Below, piece after piece: positions 8,736-12,059 of a stretch of 12,059 bases of DNA. The notes under the pieces were generated by a model, which was given only the letters and a program-made list of their open reading frames with translations, was not told the DNA's origin and made no database searches. The position numbers and the translations under genes are program-made. Within the stretch, counting starts at the first letter, position 1; each line of letters begins with the position of its first letter. The stretch comes from Bacteroidales bacterium (GTDB lineage Bacteria > Bacteroidota > Bacteroidia > Bacteroidales > Lentimicrobiaceae), in NCBI GenBank assembly GCA_016709025.1, contig JADJEQ010000041.1, forward strand, positions 1 through 12,059, written 5' to 3'.

Positions 8736-9308
8736 ATGAAAACAATAAATATTTCGGCATTATTCTTCCTTTTCCTTTTAACAATGAATGCAACAGAATC
8801 GGCCCCGGCAATAGAAAACCTCTGAATCCATCATTTTAATGGTTCTTAGGCAGGTACTTTTGCTGCTGGTGAAAATGTTGGCGGTTCTGTTTTTGGGTAG
8901 TTCACTATCGGCAGATTGGATTCCTAATGGCAAGCAGGTCTGTCATACGGTCTTGAATCAGGCTTGCTTGGGGAAAAACAGGGCATTATCATTTATGTAT
9001 TCCAGCAATTTTCCGCCTTGGCTGGTATCCCGGTTTAGCAAGGATTGATATTTTGTTTTGTTGAAGACCGGATGGGCATTTGAATATGGGATTCCAATTG
9101 GAAAAGAATCAAGTCCTAATGGGATAGTAGGCGGTCTTAATTTTGGGGCAGATATTATTTAACTCCATTGTTGGATGTTTACGGTGAGCTTGGATATACA
9201 TATTATGGACTGGCCAGAAGCAGCAATCATCCTGAATATCCATTAGGTTATGGAAGCGGCAAAATCTATGCATCAATAGGGGTATCATTCAAATTTGGCA
9301 AGCATTAA
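8736..9308 (+). CDS. Outer-membrane beta-barrel-like protein, frame-disrupted
   Basis: The ATG at 8736 opens MKTINISALFFLFLLTM, a signal-peptide-like hydrophobic N-terminus. Downstream frames give barrel-like strands: AGTFAAGENVGGSVFG near 8850-8900, GLSYGLESGLLGEKQG near 8938-8985, YFVLLKTGWAFEYGIPIG near 9048-9100, GIVGGLNFGADI near 9120-9158, DVYGELGYTYYGLARSS near 9175-9225, and the end YASIGVSFKFGKH before TAA at 9308. The final strand with alternating hydrophobic residues is typical of outer-membrane proteins. At least four frame changes are needed. No named family recognised. It is tightly linked to the EFR1 gene (10-base gap), so co-transcription is likely. Confidence 0.65.
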
Positions 9309-9349
9309 TAAAACAAAGGTTATATCAACTTCAATAAATTTTAAACCAA

Positions 9350-9888
9350 ATGAATAACCAATTTCTAAATAGTGCTGAATCACAAACATCTTCCAATAAA
9401 GATTTAGTCTCTGCTTGCGGGTTGTATTGTGGTGCATGCGGATTATATCTGGCAACTCAGGAAAACGATACCGAAAAATTACTTCAATATGCCATTGTTT
9501 TAAACCAGTCGCTCGGCGAAACTTTTTGTGACGGCTGCGGGGCAGGCAGAAATTCAGCGCATTGCACGAAAATATGCCCGCTTATAAAATGCAAATCCGA
9601 AAAGGAAATTGAGTTTTGCGGAGCCTGCCCCGAGTTACCCTGCACAGAACTGAAAGATTTTCAGCCTGGAATGCCCCTTCGGGTTGAAATCCTGAAATCG
9701 CAAAGCCGGTTAATGGAAATCAGTTGGGAACAATGGCTTATTGAAATGAAGAGGATTACACTTGCCCGGAATGCAAGTTGGTAAACAGTTCCTACGATTT
9801 GGCCTGCCGCAGCTGTTGGCATGAGCCTTCCTGCAGATTTGCTGAACGCAATTTCAACCTCATTAAAAGCCACCTGGATTCAGACTAA
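9350..9888 (+). CDS. DUF3795 cysteine-rich protein, frameshifted near the end
   Basis: The protein carries the DUF3795 pattern: CGLYCGACGLYLA at residues 23-35, CDGCGAG near residue 61, CTKICPLIKC, then CGACPELPCTELKDF near 91-105. The open frame stops at 9784, but adding one A at 9749-9750 continues it as EDYTCPECKLV, then CRSCWHEPSC, and LIKSHLDSD before TAA at 9888. The full product is about 179 residues, the normal family length, with more than a dozen cysteines arranged in CxxC pairs, suggesting zinc or Fe-S binding. Function of the family is unknown. ATG 9350 is chosen because the first conserved cysteines follow 20 residues later. It is the last gene of the plus-strand run and converges on the membrane protein gene. 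Confidence 0.85.
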
Positions 9889-9920
9889 TCATGTCCGATT
9901 CGCACTCAACACATTTCCGC

Positions 9921-9949
9921 GCAAATTCTGCCAAAACAATTCAATTTGC
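9921..9949. terminator. Weak inverted repeat in the convergent gap
   Basis: gcaaatt at 9921-9927 pairs with aatttgc at 9943-9949 around a 15-base loop, between the ends of the converging DUF3795 and membrane protein genes. Position favours a bidirectional terminator, but the stem is short and no clear T-tract follows on the plus strand. Confidence 0.2.
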
Positions 9950-9976
9950 ATGGAATATAAAAACTATACTACTAAA

Positions 9977-10822
9977 TCAGGATGGTTTTTTTCTATACAA
10001 GAAAATTTTATAAATCAACATCCCTGAAATAAAGTTTTGCAGGAATATTTCGGCCAGTGAAAACCAGATCAGTGTTTCTGGTAACATCCCGATGGTATAA
10101 ATCATAGGTATTATCCCACCAAACAGGAACAGGATCGACCCTGTTTCAAAGATTTTCCGTTTGTTATCAGGCATGGCGTTTAATAAAAATGGCACTACCG
10201 TCAGGGTAATTAATACACCGCGGAATAAAATTATCTTTATAAGTACTGCTCCTTCAGGGATGTGAAGCCCGCTGACCCCTGACTCATAGAATGATTTCGT
10301 AAATAAATTATAGTTCAGCCAGCCCCACACATAATAGCTGACCATATAAACTGCTGCACCGGCCAGGATTTCAACTGCCAGCGACCTGTGGATATTTGCA
10401 ACTGTTTCTGCTGTTGACGCAGAAAGTTTTTTGCGGAAGAGTAAAACTGCGGTGAACGAAAATGCAATGCTGATCAGTAGTTGCTGTACAAACACAGATA
10501 CCAATACAGAACCAGTTATATAATCCGGTGTAAAAAGAGCGCCTTCGATGGCAACGGAAATATTGCTGAAGAAAAGGATAAAACCCAGGATCAGGAAAAC
10601 AGACAATTTGCTCATTCTGTAATTGTTAATCAGATACAGGGCAAATGCAGAACCGATCAGTCCCGAAAGAATTAATTGAATAAAAGAAACCTGTTGGCTT
10701 ACTTTGAGTTCCGGGAAATGCAAACCTATTGCCATTAAAATGCCTGATAAGACCATCACTTCTATGATGTACGCAAAAACAAGAATCAATGTTCCTGATA
10801 AAAGTTTAAATGTGTTTTTCAT
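9977..10822 (-). CDS. Multi-pass membrane protein of unknown function
   Basis: This is one of the few unbroken genes in the window: 281 residues from MKNTFKLLSG at 10822 to TGA at 9977. The open frame extends 17 codons further upstream, but those residues (MRFCRKTNSITNQ...) are polar and unlike a membrane protein N-terminus, so the internal ATG is preferred. About eight hydrophobic helices are visible, roughly at residues 7-33, 45-66, 72-93, 102-127, 148-170, 195-220, 230-247 and 252-275, with basic residues in the short loops and a lysine/arginine-rich end. No catalytic motif stands out (one acidic residue in each of the first and third helices, as in IIEVM and AIEGA). Presumably in the inner membrane. 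It lies 55 bases after the hydrolase remnant on the same strand. Family not recognised. Confidence 0.8.
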   Translation of the reverse strand: MKNTFKLLSGTLILVFAYIIEVMVLSGILMAIGLHFPELKVSQQVSFIQLILSGLIGSAFALYLINNYRMSKLSVFLILGFILFFSNISVAIEGALFTPDYITGSVLVSVFVQQLLISIAFSFTAVLLFRKKLSASTAETVANIHRSLAVEILAGAAVYMVSYYVWGWLNYNLFTKSFYESGVSGLHIPEGAVLIKIILFRGVLITLTVVPFLLNAMPDNKRKIFETGSILFLFGGIIPMIYTIGMLPETLIWFSLAEIFLQNFISGMLIYKIFLYRKKPS

Positions 10823-10877
10823 GATGTATTGGTTTTGGTTTGTAATTGAATTGGTTTTTCTGCAAAAGCGCACCTGG

Positions 10878-11110
10878 TCATAATTTGTACTTCCGTTGAT
10901 AACTGCTTATGGCTTTTATCATATCATCTTTTTTTTCCAGGAAGGGCATATGCCCGACATCACTGTCCCACAGCATAATATCTGAAATTTAACCCCTTTG
11001 CAGTGTTCTGGTCCAACCATCCAATCATTTCTGCCATAAAAAACAGAACAGGTATCTTTCATTACTGGTTTCCTTTATTCTTAATATCCAACTGTCCTGT
11101 CAATTTTTAT
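10878..11110 (-). pseudogene. C-terminal remnant of an alpha/beta hydrolase
   Basis: Only the tail of the gene is present, across three minus frames: LTGQLDIKNK near 11070-11107, KIPVLFFM near 11030-11055, GRNDWMVGPEH near 11008-11040 carrying the acid position of the catalytic triad, LWDSDVGHMPFLEKKDD near 10925-10975 carrying the catalytic His, and AISSYQRKYKL before TGA at 10878. The nucleophile elbow (GxSxG) and the first two thirds of the fold are absent; the upstream barrel gene ends only about 30 bases away. So this is a deletion, not just a frameshift. It would be inactive as written. The left-hand boundary is exact; the upstream limit is approximate. Confidence 0.72.
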
Positions 11111-11142
11111 ACCGCTTATTGCGCCGTCGTGATTTTTAATTT

Positions 11143-11667
11143 TTAATACCTGTATAGTATTTCAAGTTTAACTCCCAGAGAAATCAATGAAATTTGCAGG
11201 TTCTTGCCGTTGTAATGACCTAACTCATAACCAAATTCTAATATTGAGACAAACCCTTTTTCTTTTTCAAATCTTAATGGACTGAATTGCAAGCCTATTG
11301 AAAACAACGGATTTACAGGCCGCGAACCACCTTCCAATAAAAACTCTGTTCGGCTGGCAAAAATTGAGGATATCCCTAAATATCCTGCAGGAGCCCAAAA
11401 TCCATTTTTCTTATATCCCACAGCTAATCTTAACGAAGCCGCATTCCCATTTACCCAATAAAGGTTTACATCCGTTTTTGCCAAGATATGTTCATTGATT
11501 CCAACGGATAATCCAATACCCGGACCAACGCCTGTGCTGGTAACATGTTTTGAAGAATAATACATTCCACCTAACTGAAAATAGGGTATAAAATTTACTT
11601 TCGTTTGAGCTTTCACAAAGATGTTAGAAAGCAAACATAAGGAAAGAATTAAATATATTTTTTTCAT
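11143..11667 (-). CDS. Small outer-membrane barrel-like protein, intact
   Basis: A complete 174-residue product. MKKIYLILSLCLLSNIF followed by VKAQ is a Sec signal peptide with cleavage after Ala about residue 20. The mature part consists of short amphipathic strands with glycine turns (IPYFQLGGMYYSSKH, GVGPGIGLSVGIN, VNLYWVNGNAASLRLAVGY, LFSIGLQFSPLRF, SILEFGYELGH) and ends LGVKLEILYRY, an aromatic C-terminal strand. An outer-membrane barrel of about eight strands is likely. Its ATG overlaps the TGA of the upstream peptidase gene (ATGA), so translation is probably coupled. No specific family recognised. Confidence 0.78.
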   Translation of the reverse strand: MKKIYLILSLCLLSNIFVKAQTKVNFIPYFQLGGMYYSSKHVTSTGVGPGIGLSVGINEHILAKTDVNLYWVNGNAASLRLAVGYKKNGFWAPAGYLGISSIFASRTEFLLEGGSRPVNPLFSIGLQFSPLRFEKEKGFVSILEFGYELGHYNGKNLQISLISLGVKLEILYRY

Positions 11668-12059
11668 GGTTGTATTTCTGCTAAAATTGCTAAAGATGCT
11701 GCCACTATTTTGGTGTTCATTTTTAGAAAATCCTGATTTAGAGTCGAGGGTGTATCGGTTGGTTTATGATAGTTCGATTACGAAAATTAGCACCATCAGA
11801 AAAGAAAACAGCGGGCAAGCCCTTATACCAAAGTAATCCATGGTCACTCCTCATAAAAACAGAGGATAAAAAATAAACAGCGTCATTAGGTGCTAATATA
11901 CCGAGTGGATTCCCGATTTTATTAATATGAGAAAAGGAAATTATCTTTTGCGTTAGTTCGACTGAGTTTTTATTTCCAACAACAAACAGAAAATTGCCTT
12001 TATCAGGGAAATCCATTCCCATTATATCTTTTTGGCTACCAGGCTCTTCGGATGAATAG
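11664..12059 (-). CDS. M28-family metallopeptidase, C-terminal part, frameshifted
   Basis: The right window edge cuts the gene; only about 132 codons remain. The frame begins YSSEEPGSQKDIMGM, where the Glu-Glu resembles the catalytic base and zinc ligand pair of M28 aminopeptidases, followed by DFPDKGNFLFVVGN. RSDHGLLWYKGLPAVFF has the SDH histidine zinc ligand and the typical following strand, then SDGANFRN. At 11777 one extra A on the plus strand (T on the minus strand) restores the family end NYHKPTDTPSTLNQDFL, then VAASLAILAEIQP and TGA at 11664. Without the correction a 94-residue frame stops early at 11738. Peptidases of this family are usually exported, but the N-terminus is outside the window. 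Overlaps the next gene by four bases. Confidence 0.84.

Noticed and set aside
9893..10015. Short plus-strand frame MSDSHSTHF... of about 40 codons after DUF3795
   Set aside because: It runs into the coding end of the minus-strand membrane protein, has no recognisable feature, and is short enough to be chance.
10481..10675. Plus-strand ORF of 64 codons
   Set aside because: Antisense shadow of the intact membrane protein gene.
1..12059. Programmed frameshifting or stop-codon recoding as an explanation of the many split genes
   Set aside because: The breaks occur in many unrelated genes, go in the direction of lost bases in simple runs, and lack shared slippery heptamers or downstream stem-loops; sequence error is the simpler explanation.
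1..12059. Mobile elements, CRISPR arrays, tRNA or rRNA genes
   Set aside because: I found no transposase or integrase motif, no regularly spaced repeats and no cloverleaf or rRNA-like sequence on either strand.

Overview
The window looks like chromosomal DNA of a Bacteroidota bacterium. The grounds are an adjacent pair of small- and large-subunit methylmalonyl-CoA mutase genes, Crp/Fnr, EFR1, DUF3795 and DUF6544 proteins of the kind common in that phylum, several small outer-membrane barrel proteins with short signal peptides, and weak or absent Shine-Dalgarno sequences. No RNA gene, insertion sequence or CRISPR array was seen.

Layout. Positions 1-3767 (minus strand) hold mutA (small subunit), a 229-base gap, then mutB (large subunit), which runs off the left edge just before its B12-binding signature. 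Divergent from them, 3939-4770 (plus) is a TIGR01777/YfcH-type NAD(P)-dependent sugar-epimerase-like gene. This left third is visibly GC-richer than the rest. From 4890 to 9888 there is a plus-strand run with short gaps: a small unrecognised ORF, a Crp/Fnr regulator that lacks most of its DNA-binding domain, a small barrel protein, an N-truncated nitroreductase-like protein, a DUF6544 lipoprotein, an EFR1 flavodoxin/ferredoxin fusion, a second barrel protein and a DUF3795 cysteine-rich protein. From 12059 back to 9977 (minus) are the C-terminal part of an M28 peptidase, a small barrel protein overlapping it by four bases, the tail of an alpha/beta hydrolase, and a multi-pass membrane protein. 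The two groups converge near 9890-9976.

The dominant property of the window is broken reading frames. Almost every gene is recognisable only by joining two or three frames. At about ten break points I inspected, the frame is restored by adding one or two bases to a short homopolymer (mostly A or T). This is the signature of deletion-prone long-read sequence rather than of gene decay. I therefore annotate gene extents across frames and treat most breaks as probably technical. A few losses are larger (the helix-turn-helix of the Crp protein, the N-terminal half of the nitroreductase, most of the hydrolase) and are not explained that way.

Functionally, mutAB interconvert succinyl-CoA and methylmalonyl-CoA for propionate metabolism. 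The 5-9.9 kb run combines a sensor-type regulator with flavin, Fe-S and cysteine-rich proteins plus envelope proteins, which suggests a redox or envelope-stress theme; this is inference. I do not see a clear new biological system. The most interesting items are the inverted repeat covering the start of the barrel gene after the regulator, the regulator without its DNA-binding core, and the redox-type gene neighbourhood.
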